NCBI GenBank assembly: GCA_002483285.1
Contig: DLHP01000029.1
Location: 1 to 64,000 of the forward strand
Direction: 5' to 3'
From: Flavobacterium sp. UBA7665
GTDB lineage: Bacteria; Bacteroidota; Bacteroidia; Flavobacteriales; Flavobacteriaceae
Length of the DNA stretch: 64,000 nucleotides
In this document: piece after piece, positions 25,854-33,502 of the stretch
Numbering within the stretch: the first letter of the stretch is position 1
Layout: each line of letters begins with the position of its first letter
Notes under the pieces: model-generated
Database searches by the model: none
What the model was told of the DNA's origin: nothing
The model's input: only the letters and a program-made list of their open reading frames with translations
Position numbers and translations under genes: made by a program

Positions 25854-25886
25854 CGGCCAAAGCACATTAATCGAAATTTACAGCAT

Positions 25887-25919
25887 AAAAAAAGTCCAGC
25901 ACCAAAGCCGGACTTTTTT
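25887..25919. terminator. Bidirectional terminator between the DUF3788 and anti-sigma genes
   Basis: The left arm AAAAAAAGTCC (25887-25897) pairs with GGACTTTTTT (25910-25919) around a GC-closed inner hairpin. T runs occur on both strands, suited to the convergent genes on either side. Confidence 0.85.
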
Positions 25920-25950
25920 ATTTATAAGTAAGGTAGAAATTATTGATTGT

Positions 25951-26733
25951 TTACACTTTTCCCAAAGCATACAATTGTTCCATAGTAGGTGATTTACTAC
26001 CACCTGCAGGCTCAAGCGTAATCCCAAAACCTTCGGCGCCCGCCGCTTTAGACACCGCGAAAATGCGCTGGCTGTCGGTCTTGAAGTTATCCAAAAGCCC
26101 AATGCTGGTTGGCGTAAGCGGATTGAGTTTGAGCGCCCAGACCTGATAAACCTTGCCTTCTGGCGGCTCGGGTAAGCCTTTGACGTCTACGTAAACCACT
26201 TGGGTCGCTTTGTTATAGAACACTTTGGCATACGAATCCGGTGAAACCGCTTGTCCGCCCAAAGGAACCACAGTGGTATTTTTGTCGCGGATGACGGCCA
26301 GCGCATCTTGGGTTTGCTTGCCTTTGATTTCTGAGGCCACGAGCGCTTCCTGGAGTTTGTTCTTTTCGTTGTCGGTATTGGCAATCTGCGAGCGGCTTTG
26401 CTGCAATTCGTTGAATTGGTAACCAGCAGCAATGAGCAATAGTACCGCGGCCGCCCAACCCCAATACTGCGAACGGTTGGACGGTTTCATTTCAACAACC
26501 TTTGCGTGTTTGAGCTCGAGTTTTTCCTTAATCTTTCTAAAGTTTTCGGCCGAAAGGAAAGGAGAGAAGCTCGTTGAAAGATTGACGATCGATTTCTCAA
26601 TCGATAGGATTTCGTCATTTATTTCGGGATGCAGCTTGGCCATACGGCTCACTTCGAGGTTTTCTTCCTCTGAAAGCAACCCGTAGACGTACAATTCTAG
26701 GGTTCCGGATTCGATGTAGGTGGTATTTTCCAT
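25951..26733 (-). CDS. RskA-like anti-sigma factor
   Basis: A 260-residue membrane protein likely to bind and silence the adjacent ECF sigma factor. The cytosolic N-terminus (1-85) contains a zinc-finger-like anti-sigma helix bundle but lacks clear HxxxCxxC. One membrane helix lies at about 90-105 (WGWAAAVLLLIAAGYQF), and a coiled region (LQQSRSQIANTDNEKNKLQ) leads to a C-terminal RskA domain with VYVDVKGLPEPPEGKVYQVW and PAGGSKSPTMEQLYALG. The start overlaps the sigma stop by one base, implying translational coupling. It would release sigma on a periplasmic or redox stimulus, inferred from the family. Confidence 0.85.
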   Translation of the reverse strand: MENTTYIESGTLELYVYGLLSEEENLEVSRMAKLHPEINDEILSIEKSIVNLSTSFSPFLSAENFRKIKEKLELKHAKVVEMKPSNRSQYWGWAAAVLLLIAAGYQFNELQQSRSQIANTDNEKNKLQEALVASEIKGKQTQDALAVIRDKNTTVVPLGGQAVSPDSYAKVFYNKATQVVYVDVKGLPEPPEGKVYQVWALKLNPLTPTSIGLLDNFKTDSQRIFAVSKAAGAEGFGITLEPAGGSKSPTMEQLYALGKV

Positions 26734-27263
26734 TATACTTGAAGAAAGTTTCTTAAATCATTAATGCAATTCCTGTTCTGGGTTTTGACCGTTCCAAGCG
26801 GAATCTGCAGTTCGTCCGAAGCTTCCTGTTGCGTATAGCCCTTAAAAAATAGCAGGTCTATAATCTGGATGCATTTGGGCTTGAGCTTTTTGACAAATTC
26901 CTTGATCCCAATCGTGTCGATTTTATGGATCAGCTTGTTGCTGTCGTCTAACAGATGTACGAAATTATCTGAGGACAGGTTTTTCTGACGGTTGTTAAAT
27001 CCCTTGGAACGCAGCTTGTCTATCGAGGAATTGCGCGCGATGTTTACAATCCAGGTGTAAAAGCGGCCTTTACTTTCATTATAGGAGTCGATGTTTTTCC
27101 AGATTTTGACGAAGGTTTCCTGGAGCACGTCCTCGGCTTCCTCTCGGTCACTGACCAGGTTGCTGATTACGGCAAACAGGCTTTTTGAATACATGTCGTA
27201 AACATGCGTAAAGGCGCGTTCGTCTTTGGTTAGGATTAAAGGGAGTAGTTCTTCTTGGGTCAT
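26733..27263 (-). CDS. ECF sigma factor (sigma-70 family, SigK-like)
   Basis: A 176-residue RNA polymerase sigma factor with only regions 2 and 4. Region 2 includes DREEAEDVLQETFVKIW and GRFYTWIVNIARNSSIDKLR, region 4 includes LKPKCIQIIDLLFFKGYTQQEAS and LGTVKTQNRNCINDLR. It is paired with the RskA-like anti-sigma gene that overlaps its stop codon. The divergent glutathione peroxidase gene lies 228 bp away and might be part of the regulon. A consensus -7 box just upstream indicates that the housekeeping sigma starts the operon, with no visible autoregulation site. Confidence 0.92.
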   Translation of the reverse strand: MTQEELLPLILTKDERAFTHVYDMYSKSLFAVISNLVSDREEAEDVLQETFVKIWKNIDSYNESKGRFYTWIVNIARNSSIDKLRSKGFNNRQKNLSSDNFVHLLDDSNKLIHKIDTIGIKEFVKKLKPKCIQIIDLLFFKGYTQQEASDELQIPLGTVKTQNRNCINDLRNFLQV

Positions 27264-27280
27264 AGCAATTGTGTTTTACA

Positions 27281-27288
27281 CAAACTTA
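27281..27288 (-). promoter_or_regulatory. -7 promoter box for the ECF sigma/anti-sigma operon
   Basis: On the minus strand the site reads TAAGTTTG, an exact TAnnTTTG match, 17 bp before the sigma ATG at 27263. A CAA (TTG on the minus strand) at 27303-27305 is too close for a usual -33 element. Confidence 0.5.
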
Positions 27289-27491
27289 GCGATTTTCTGT
27301 TGCAATAAATAGGGGTTTCAAAAAATTAAGAATTGTTTGGCGGCGAAAAGCGAATTGGCGTGATTTGCTGCCCGTATCTTTATAAGGTACTTTATCGTAG
27401 CTTTTTAAGGCGATAGTTTTACCAAAATATTAACCGCTGTTTGCAACCTGAATCCGATTTTCTGATTAATTTTATCAAAAAATAAATCAAT

Positions 27492-28058
27492 ATGAAAAAT
27501 GCAATTCTCGTCTTTGCGCTGCTTCTCGGCACATTCGTACAGGCACAATCATCCAAAAAAACAACCGCAAAAAACATGGACCAAACCATCTACCAATTTA
27601 AAGTCGAAGACTTGTACGGCAAAACTTTTGACTTTGCCACGCTCAAGGGCAAAAAAATATTGATTGTAAACACCGCTTCAAAATGCGGACTGACGCCACA
27701 GTACAAGGATTTAGAAAAAATCTATAAAGAGTTCAAATCCAAAGGTTTTGTTGTCGTTGGATTCCCGTCTAACGACTTCGCTTCGCAAGAACCCGGAACC
27801 AATCAGGAAATAGGTGCTTTCTGCGAAAAAAATTACGGGGTTACTTTCCCAATGATGAGCAAGGTAGATGTAAAAGGCAGCACCACCGCGCCAATTTATC
27901 AGTTCCTGACCCAAAAATCCAAAAACGGCTTGCAAGATTCTGAGGTCGAATGGAATTTTCAAAAATACCTCATTGACGAATCGGGCAAACTCGTAAGAGT
28001 GGTCAAACCGCAAGTAGTTCCTACCGATCCTGAAATCGTTTCCTGGCTTAAGGGCTAA
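27492..28058 (+). CDS. Secreted glutathione peroxidase-like peroxidase
   Basis: A 188-residue exported peroxidase. A signal peptide covers about residues 1-19 (ending FVQAQ), so it should act in the periplasm. The thioredoxin-fold core has the peroxidatic cysteine C65 in NTASKCGLTPQ, the glutamine of SNDFASQEPG and the tryptophan of VEWNFQKYL. It is a cysteine enzyme, not a selenoenzyme. The usual cysteine of FPCNQF reads serine (FPSND). Such enzymes often reduce hydroperoxides with thioredoxin rather than glutathione. The next gene overlaps by one base (TAATG). Confidence 0.93.
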   Translation: MKNAILVFALLLGTFVQAQSSKKTTAKNMDQTIYQFKVEDLYGKTFDFATLKGKKILIVNTASKCGLTPQYKDLEKIYKEFKSKGFVVVGFPSNDFASQEPGTNQEIGAFCEKNYGVTFPMMSKVDVKGSTTAPIYQFLTQKSKNGLQDSEVEWNFQKYLIDESGKLVRVVKPQVVPTDPEIVSWLKG

Positions 28059-28357
28059 TGAAAAATAAGGAAAATTTCCCGCACATCCTCAACACCTCGG
28101 CTACGTTGTTGGGGTTGTGTTTTGTGGTGCTCACTTCGCTTAAGGGTAGTAAATTCAATGAAGTCTCTGTGATTGATGAATTTACCGCTTTTGCCATACT
28201 GATGTTTTTAACCAGCAGCATCCTATCGTATCTTTCTATGCGCAGTGACAATGAGTCCAAGCCGTCTTACGAAAAAATAGCGGATGCGGTATTCCTGGGC
28301 GGACTGTTCTTTTTGTTCGTTACGACCATTTTGATTGTGATGGATGTTATTCGCTAG
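28058..28357 (+). CDS. Three-helix membrane protein, 99 residues, unknown
   Basis: I do not recognise the family. Three hydrophobic segments lie at about 15-28, 42-60 and 75-95, connected by short loops with mixed charges (for example SMRSDNESKPSYEK). The gene's ATG overlaps the stop of the peroxidase gene by one base, so translation is likely coupled and the two products may share a function at the membrane. Codon use matches the neighbours. No other feature is visible. Confidence 0.72.
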   Translation: MKNKENFPHILNTSATLLGLCFVVLTSLKGSKFNEVSVIDEFTAFAILMFLTSSILSYLSMRSDNESKPSYEKIADAVFLGGLFFLFVTTILIVMDVIR

Positions 28358-28407
28358 ATATTCACCACAATCAATGAATACTACAAAACGGCACTAATCC
28401 ATAAATT

Positions 28408-29130
28408 ATGACCTTAGCAATAATATTTATCGTATTTGGACTTTGCTTCATTTTAGAGCGTATCAAACCAGGATGGAAACTACCCGAAGTCCCCACATGG
28501 ACCATTAGGGTTTTGGCCGTCAATTTCATCCAATTGGGTATTGTTATCCTTGCCGGATTCACTTGGGAGAAATGGTTTTCGGGTTCTTCTGTTTTTCATT
28601 TATCTAGCAAAGTCAATCCTGTTCTTGGAGGCTTTATCGCTTATTTTATCGCCACATTTATTTTCTATTGGTGGCATCGTTGGCGGCATAAAATTGACTT
28701 CCTTTGGACGCATTTTCACCAAATACACCATAGTCCGCAACGGCTCGAAGTAATCACTTCTTTTTATAAACATCCGTTAGAGATGACCGTAAACTCGATT
28801 ATCGGAAGCCTTCTCGTGTACTCTCTCTTAGGATTGAGCCTTGAAGCCGGAGCGATTTATACCTTGTTTACTGCCTTGGGCGAATTTTTCTACCACACCA
28901 ATGTAAAAACTCCGCAATGGATTGGCTACATATTCCAAAGGCCTGAAATGCACCGAATCCATCATGAATACGACAAACACACCAACAATTACGGAGATAT
29001 CGTTTGGTGGGATATGTTATTCGGAACCTACGAAAACCCAAAAGAGTTTCAATCGACTTGTGGTTTTGACAATGAAAAGGAACAACGTTTGTTGGATATG
29101 TTGCAGTTTAAAGATGTGCATAAAGAGTAA
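28408..29130 (+). CDS. Sterol desaturase / fatty-acid hydroxylase family protein
   Basis: A 240-residue integral membrane di-iron enzyme. Four or so helices surround the histidine clusters: WWHRWRHK near residue 93, HQIHHSPQR near 112 and HRIHHEYDKHTNN near 180-192, ending with the conserved WWDMLFGTYENP. The family adds hydroxyl groups or double bonds to lipids such as sterols, carotenoids and ceramides. The substrate is unknown. It is 50 bp after the unknown membrane protein gene on the same strand, and its end faces the GNAT gene. Confidence 0.88.
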   Translation: MTLAIIFIVFGLCFILERIKPGWKLPEVPTWTIRVLAVNFIQLGIVILAGFTWEKWFSGSSVFHLSSKVNPVLGGFIAYFIATFIFYWWHRWRHKIDFLWTHFHQIHHSPQRLEVITSFYKHPLEMTVNSIIGSLLVYSLLGLSLEAGAIYTLFTALGEFFYHTNVKTPQWIGYIFQRPEMHRIHHEYDKHTNNYGDIVWWDMLFGTYENPKEFQSTCGFDNEKEQRLLDMLQFKDVHKE

Positions 29131-29154
29131 CCGCCAAAACCCAAAGCTCGTTTA

Positions 29155-29194
29155 AGTTCGCGAAAAATATATCCTCGAATTCAATCGCGAAACT
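29155..29194. other. Imperfect inverted repeat between convergent genes
   Basis: AGTTCGCGA (29155-29163) pairs with TCGCGAAACT (29185-29194) with one bulged base. It sits between the hydroxylase and GNAT stop codons and may terminate one of them, but no T tract follows, so this is weak. Confidence 0.4.
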
Positions 29195-29699
29195 ACTTCA
29201 AAATCAACTGCATAAACATCAAATCAAGCCAACGCCCGAATTTGAACCCCGCTTCCCTGATTACCCCGTTCTCTACAAACCCGTATCGTTTGTGGAAAGC
29301 GATGCTGCCCGAATTGTCGGCATCAATTCCACCGATCATGACGTGATAACCTCCGTTTTTGGCGAGCCTGATCAGTTCTTCCAACAATTTCCCGCCGATG
29401 CCTTGGCCAATGTAGTCTTGCGCCACATACACCGAATGTTCTACGGTATATTGGTACCCGATTTTTTCCCTGAACATTCCATAAGTCCCAAACCCCACGG
29501 TTTTGCCGTTGTGTTCGGCTACGATGATTGGGTAATTCTTGGCCTGTTTGTCGGCAAACCACTGCAGTTGTGTTTCAAGCGGCAGGATGTCATAATTGTA
29601 GTTAGACGTGGTGTGCAGGATCGAATAGTTGACAATGTCGAGTATGGCCGGTACATCTTCAATGTACGCTGGGCGGATGTTGATTACAGTATGGGTCAT
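29193..29699 (-). CDS. GNAT-family N-acetyltransferase (phosphinothricin acetyltransferase-like)
   Basis: A 168-residue cytosolic acetyltransferase. The acetyl-CoA-binding motif A is VYVAQDYIGQGIGGKLLEEL (Q/RxxGxG/A). Other parts match the PAT group: NIRPAYIEDVPAILDIVNYS at the N-terminus, VGFGTYGMFR in the middle, and ENGVIREAGFKFGRWLDLMF near the end. Family members acetylate amino groups of small compounds, including herbicide-like or methionine sulfoximine substrates. The ATG overlaps the thioredoxin stop codon in an ATGA junction, so the two genes are translationally coupled. Confidence 0.9.
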   Translation of the reverse strand: MTHTVINIRPAYIEDVPAILDIVNYSILHTTSNYNYDILPLETQLQWFADKQAKNYPIIVAEHNGKTVGFGTYGMFREKIGYQYTVEHSVYVAQDYIGQGIGGKLLEELIRLAKNGGYHVMIGGIDADNSGSIAFHKRYGFVENGVIREAGFKFGRWLDLMFMQLILK

Positions 29700-30883
29700 T
29701 TTTGGGAGAGTTGCTGGATGAGTTCGTCGGCTTCTTTGGTATTGAATCCCAAATCGCTATTTCGTTTTTTGGCGCGCTCGGCGTAGGCCAACGATTGTTT
29801 TTTGTCGTTAATCTTCCGATAAAGTTTGGCCATTGCAATCGCCGCGTCATACGAGTCGTTTTTTTCGAGCGAGCGGTTGAGCAACTTCACGGCAAAGACC
29901 AAATCGTCTGTGTCGTATACATTTTTGGTGTATTCTATGGCGATATCCTTGAGCAGCTTGGCATCATTCCAGGCATACTTTTCGGCAAGTTCGCGGTTGG
30001 TTTTGGCGTACCATTTCCAATCCTTGGTTTTTTGGGCCATTTGCAGGTCGTAGCGGTAAATGATCGAATCGGTCCGTGTGGTATTCACCGATTTGGCAAT
30101 GCTTCGCTTCTTGAAATAATGCACGGTATCTAAAGATTCCAAATAAGGACTGAGCGATTCGATGACGATATTGTCTAGTTTTTTCTGGACGCGCTTGGGC
30201 GAAGCGACTTTCTCAAATTCGGCCTTGTGGTGCAAGACATATTGAAACGGGCGCGACCCAATATCCGAAACGCCGTTGGCAATGATACGCCAATTGGTCT
30301 CGCTGAGCATTTGCTCATCCGATTGCGTGGTAAAGTATTGTTGCGCCTGCCCATTAATCTCAGAACGCTCCAAACCTTTCTTAAGTGTAGCCAGGTATTC
30401 GAGGCATTTTTTGCCATTCGACGGATCGTCGCGGAATTGCTTTTCAAGGGACGGCAATTGTTTTTCGGGGATTTGCGCGAGTTTGACTTCGGCCAGGAAG
30501 GCATCGGCTTGCCATTCACCACTGAACGCATATAGCAGCTGGCCGTTGGCATCGAGAACTAGAAAAGTAGGGTAGGCGTTGGCCTTGAATTGTTGTTTCA
30601 TCGCAACGCCTTGTCCTTGTTCTACATCCTGCCACGCACAGACAAAATTGGCATTGAGGTATTGGGCCATTTTTGCGTCTTTAAAAACATCTTGTTTCAT
30701 TTTGTTGCAATGGCCGCACCAACTGGCGTACAACATATAGAAAATGTTTTTGTGTTCGTCCTTAGAACGTTGCAACACCGATTGGTAGCTGCCGTCGTCA
30801 AAAATGACTTCCTGCTGAGCCCACGAAAAGGTGGCCATTAGCAGCAACGATGCGAAAGCGATTTTCCTGAACGATGGCTTCAT
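29696..30883 (-). CDS. Secreted thioredoxin-family protein with C-terminal helical region
   Basis: A 395-residue exported protein. The signal peptide (MKPSFRKIAFASLLLMATFS) is followed by a thioredoxin-like domain with the redox motif WCGHCNKMK around residue 58 and the cis-proline segment NAYPTFLVLDANG. Residues about 150-395 are helical with TPR-like stretches (YAWNDAKLLKDIAIEYTKN). It may reduce or isomerise disulfides in the periplasm. The ATG at 30883 was chosen because an upstream extension to 30898 gives five extra residues with no signal-peptide character. GNAT follows with a 4-bp overlap. Confidence 0.85.
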   Translation of the reverse strand: MKPSFRKIAFASLLLMATFSWAQQEVIFDDGSYQSVLQRSKDEHKNIFYMLYASWCGHCNKMKQDVFKDAKMAQYLNANFVCAWQDVEQGQGVAMKQQFKANAYPTFLVLDANGQLLYAFSGEWQADAFLAEVKLAQIPEKQLPSLEKQFRDDPSNGKKCLEYLATLKKGLERSEINGQAQQYFTTQSDEQMLSETNWRIIANGVSDIGSRPFQYVLHHKAEFEKVASPKRVQKKLDNIVIESLSPYLESLDTVHYFKKRSIAKSVNTTRTDSIIYRYDLQMAQKTKDWKWYAKTNRELAEKYAWNDAKLLKDIAIEYTKNVYDTDDLVFAVKLLNRSLEKNDSYDAAIAMAKLYRKINDKKQSLAYAERAKKRNSDLGFNTKEADELIQQLSQK

Positions 30884-30913
30884 AACACGCGTGTACAAAA
30901 GGTTTGACGCCTA

Positions 30914-30921
30914 CAAATATA
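30914..30921 (-). promoter_or_regulatory. -7 promoter box for the thioredoxin/GNAT operon
   Basis: On the minus strand the site reads TATATTTG, an exact TAnnTTTG match, 30 bp before the thioredoxin ATG at 30883. It is divergent to the menD box at 30965. Confidence 0.5.
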
Positions 30922-30964
30922 TTTTGTTTTTGGGAGCGTCGCCCGATTAATTCGTTAAAATATG

Positions 30965-30972
30965 TAACTTTG
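30965..30972 (+). promoter_or_regulatory. -7 promoter box for menD
   Basis: TAACTTTG matches TAnnTTTG exactly and lies 19 bp before the menD ATG at 30992. The predicted leader is about 13-15 nt. The same octamer is found upstream of uvrA. Confidence 0.55.
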
Positions 30973-30991
30973 GAACTCCTAAAAACAAAGC

Positions 30992-32653
30992 ATGCTTTAT
31001 CCTAAAATCCCTTTAGCCCAAAGTATCATTCAGATTTGCCTGGCTAAAGGCGTGACGCAGATTGTGATCTCGCCGGGATCGCGCAATGCGCCACTTACGA
31101 TTGGTTTTGCCAACAACCCGAAGTTTAGTTGCTACAGCATCGCCGACGAGCGTTGCGCTGGTTTTTTTGCTTTGGGGATTGCACAACAGACAGGAAAACC
31201 CGTGGCTTTGGTTTGTACCTCAGGTTCGGCTTTGCTTAATTATTATCCTGCAGTTGCAGAGGCTTTTTACAGCCAGATTCCCCTAATCGTGATTTCGGCC
31301 GACCGACCTCTGGAGAAGATTGACATTGGCGACGGCCAAACCATCCGCCAGATGAACGTGTTTGTCAACCATTCGCTCTACAACGCCAACCTTACCGAAG
31401 GCGAATCGGATGAGAATGATTACAAAATCAACGAAGCCATCAACAAGGCTTACCAACAAAAAGGACCTACGCACATCAACGCGCCGTTTGAAGAACCGTT
31501 GTACCAGACCGTGAAATCGATGACGGTCGACCCGAAAATTTCGGCTTTTGCCAAGGTTTTTAAGAATATCTCGATTGACGACATCATCGCCTGCACCAAC
31601 ATTTGGAATTCGACCAAAAAGAAAATGATCCTGATTGGCTCGAATGAGCCTTTTGAAATCGACCCCGACACGGTTGAGATCCTCGCCAATGACCCGTCTA
31701 TCGTAGTGATGACCGAGGCTACGTCTAACGTGCACCATCCGTCGTTTTTGAGTGCCATCGATACCATCATCACTCCGTTTAAGGAAAAAGACTTTAAGGC
31801 ATTCCAACCCGAAATCCTGATTACGTTTGGCGGTATGATTGTCTCCAAAAGGATCAAGGCGTTTTTGAGGAAATACAAGGCCGAACACCATTGGCATATC
31901 GATCCGTTACGCGCCTACAACACTTTTGGCTATCTCGCGCACCATTTTGAGGCGAACCCGAATGACTTTTTTCACCAGATTTTGCCGTTTACCAAACCGG
32001 TATCGAGTGATTATTTCCAGAAGGCGCAAACCATCAAGACGGCGCGCGCGTTGAAACACAAACAATACCTGACCACAATCCCTTTCTCTGACCTCAAGGC
32101 TTTCGAGCTGATTTTACCAAGCTTGCCAAAGGATGCGCTGTTGCAGGTAAGCAATAGTGCGGCCATCCGCTATTCGCAATTGTTTGACATCGATGCGTCG
32201 ATTGCTGTTTTTTGTAATCGCGGCACCAGCGGAATCGACGGTAGCACGTCTACAGCAATCGGTGCTGCAGTGGCCAATAAAATGCCCACGGTATTGATTA
32301 CAGGCGACATTGGCTTTCTTTACGACAGCAACGCTTTATGGAACCAATATATCCCGAAAAACTTCAAAATCATATTGATTAATAACGGCGGCGGTGGCAT
32401 CTTCAGGATCCTTCCGGGACACGAGGAGAACAAGGTGTTCAACACTTTCTTCGAAACTTCACACTGCCTTACGGCCGAGCACCTAGCCAAAATGTACGGG
32501 TTCGAATACCTGACCGCGAGCACTGAAGCCACGCTGAATATCGGTTTAAAGAAGCTCTACAAACAAAACGACAAGCCTGTCCTGCTTGAAGTCTTTACAC
32601 CAACCAAGGACAATGATAAAATCCTCAACGGCTATTTCAAGTCGCTTGTTTAA
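30992..32653 (+). CDS. menD: MenD, SEPHCHC synthase
   Basis: A 553-residue cytosolic thiamine diphosphate enzyme that joins isochorismate and 2-oxoglutarate to make 2-succinyl-5-enolpyruvyl-6-hydroxy-3-cyclohexene-1-carboxylate in menaquinone synthesis. The N-terminal pyrimidine-binding block is VISPGSRNAPLTIGFANNP, with CTSGSALLNYYPAVAEA following and ISADRPLEKIDIGDGQTIRQ; the C-terminal TPP-binding block is LITGDIGFLYDSNALW with NNGGGGIFRILPGHEE. It begins a run of men genes (menB, menA, menC) extending to 43.5 kb. The esterase gene lies 12 bp downstream. Confidence 0.96.
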   Translation: MLYPKIPLAQSIIQICLAKGVTQIVISPGSRNAPLTIGFANNPKFSCYSIADERCAGFFALGIAQQTGKPVALVCTSGSALLNYYPAVAEAFYSQIPLIVISADRPLEKIDIGDGQTIRQMNVFVNHSLYNANLTEGESDENDYKINEAINKAYQQKGPTHINAPFEEPLYQTVKSMTVDPKISAFAKVFKNISIDDIIACTNIWNSTKKKMILIGSNEPFEIDPDTVEILANDPSIVVMTEATSNVHHPSFLSAIDTIITPFKEKDFKAFQPEILITFGGMIVSKRIKAFLRKYKAEHHWHIDPLRAYNTFGYLAHHFEANPNDFFHQILPFTKPVSSDYFQKAQTIKTARALKHKQYLTTIPFSDLKAFELILPSLPKDALLQVSNSAAIRYSQLFDIDASIAVFCNRGTSGIDGSTSTAIGAAVANKMPTVLITGDIGFLYDSNALWNQYIPKNFKIILINNGGGGIFRILPGHEENKVFNTFFETSHCLTAEHLAKMYGFEYLTASTEATLNIGLKKLYKQNDKPVLLEVFTPTKDNDKILNGYFKSLV

Positions 32654-32665
32654 AGAAAATCAATT

Positions 32666-33487
32666 ATGAATAGAATTTTGTTTTCATGGATGGCAATCCT
32701 TATTGGCTTTGTGGCCATCGCACAGTCTAATAGTAGCAAAAATGAATCGGCGGTGCTCAAGTTGGGGATTGTAGACAAAATCCAATCGGCAGCGCTTGGT
32801 GAAAAACGAACGTTAAACATTTACCTTCCGGAGGGCTATCGCGAAAATCCGTCGGCCGAATATCCGGTTGTTTATTTGCTTGACGGATCAGAAAATGAAG
32901 ACCTGTTGCACATCGTTGGTTTGGTACAATTCCTATCGATGATCGAAAAAATGCCCAAATCGATTGTCGTCGGCATTGCCAATGTTGACCGAAAAAGGGA
33001 TTTTACGTTCCCAACCAACAATGTCAAGGATAAGAAAGATTTCCCTACGACGGGCAGTTCAGAAAAATTCACCGACTTCATCGAGAAGGAATTACAACCA
33101 CACATCCAGCGGAATTACAGAACGGGCGGCTCAAAAACTATTATAGGGCAATCGCTCGGCGCACTGCTCGCTACCGAAATCTTGCTCAAAAAATCGCAAC
33201 TCTTTGACCAATACCTAATCGTGAGCCCAAGTTTGTGGTGGGATGACGAAAGCCTGCTCGCAGCAATTCCAAACCTGGCTGCAAAACAACCCAAAGCCAA
33301 AGTCTACATTGCTGTAGGTAGTGAAGGAAAAGTGATGGAAGCCGATGCCAAAGCGCTTGCCGAAAAACTGCTGGCGTTGAACCTTCCCGATTTAAAAATC
33401 ACCTTCGGCCCGATGCCCGAAGAAAACCACCTGACCATTTTGCACAACGCGGCTTATAAGGGATTACAAAGATTAAATGAAAAATAG
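32666..33487 (+). CDS. Secreted esterase, alpha/beta-hydrolase fold (IroE/Fes-like)
   Basis: A 273-residue exported serine esterase. The signal peptide ends at about residue 19 (FVAIAQS). The domain begins with the family-typical IQSAALGEKRTLNIYLPEGY and VVYLLDGSENEDLL; the nucleophile elbow is IIGQSLGALLATEI (serine near 156), and the histidine is probably in EENHLTILHNAAYKGL. This group includes IroE and other siderophore or small-ester hydrolases. It is not MenH, despite its place beside menD: it has a signal peptide and lacks MenH hallmarks. The CvfB-like gene follows by 15 bp. Confidence 0.85.
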   Translation: MNRILFSWMAILIGFVAIAQSNSSKNESAVLKLGIVDKIQSAALGEKRTLNIYLPEGYRENPSAEYPVVYLLDGSENEDLLHIVGLVQFLSMIEKMPKSIVVGIANVDRKRDFTFPTNNVKDKKDFPTTGSSEKFTDFIEKELQPHIQRNYRTGGSKTIIGQSLGALLATEILLKKSQLFDQYLIVSPSLWWDDESLLAAIPNLAAKQPKAKVYIAVGSEGKVMEADAKALAEKLLALNLPDLKITFGPMPEENHLTILHNAAYKGLQRLNEK

Positions 33488-33490
33488 CAT

Positions 33491-33498
33491 TATCTTTG
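33491..33498 (+). promoter_or_regulatory. -7 promoter box abutting the CvfB-like start codon
   Basis: TATCTTTG matches TAnnTTTG exactly and ends just 4 bp before the ATG at 33503. If used, transcription would start at or within the start codon, giving a leaderless mRNA. It lies in the gap after the esterase gene, overlapping its last-codon region. Confidence 0.45.
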
Positions 33499-33502
33499 CG
33501 GC

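Noticed and set aside
27684..27690. Selenocysteine in the glutathione peroxidase
   Set aside because: The peroxidatic position is encoded by an ordinary cysteine codon and no in-frame TGA is present.
31283..31897. 204-residue minus-strand frame inside menD
   Set aside because: Shadow of menD; basic composition (many His/Arg) typical of antisense frames.
32666..33487. MenH assignment for the esterase beside menD
   Set aside because: It has a signal peptide and an esterase-type layout (IroE/Fes-like), so it does not act on the cytosolic menaquinone intermediate.
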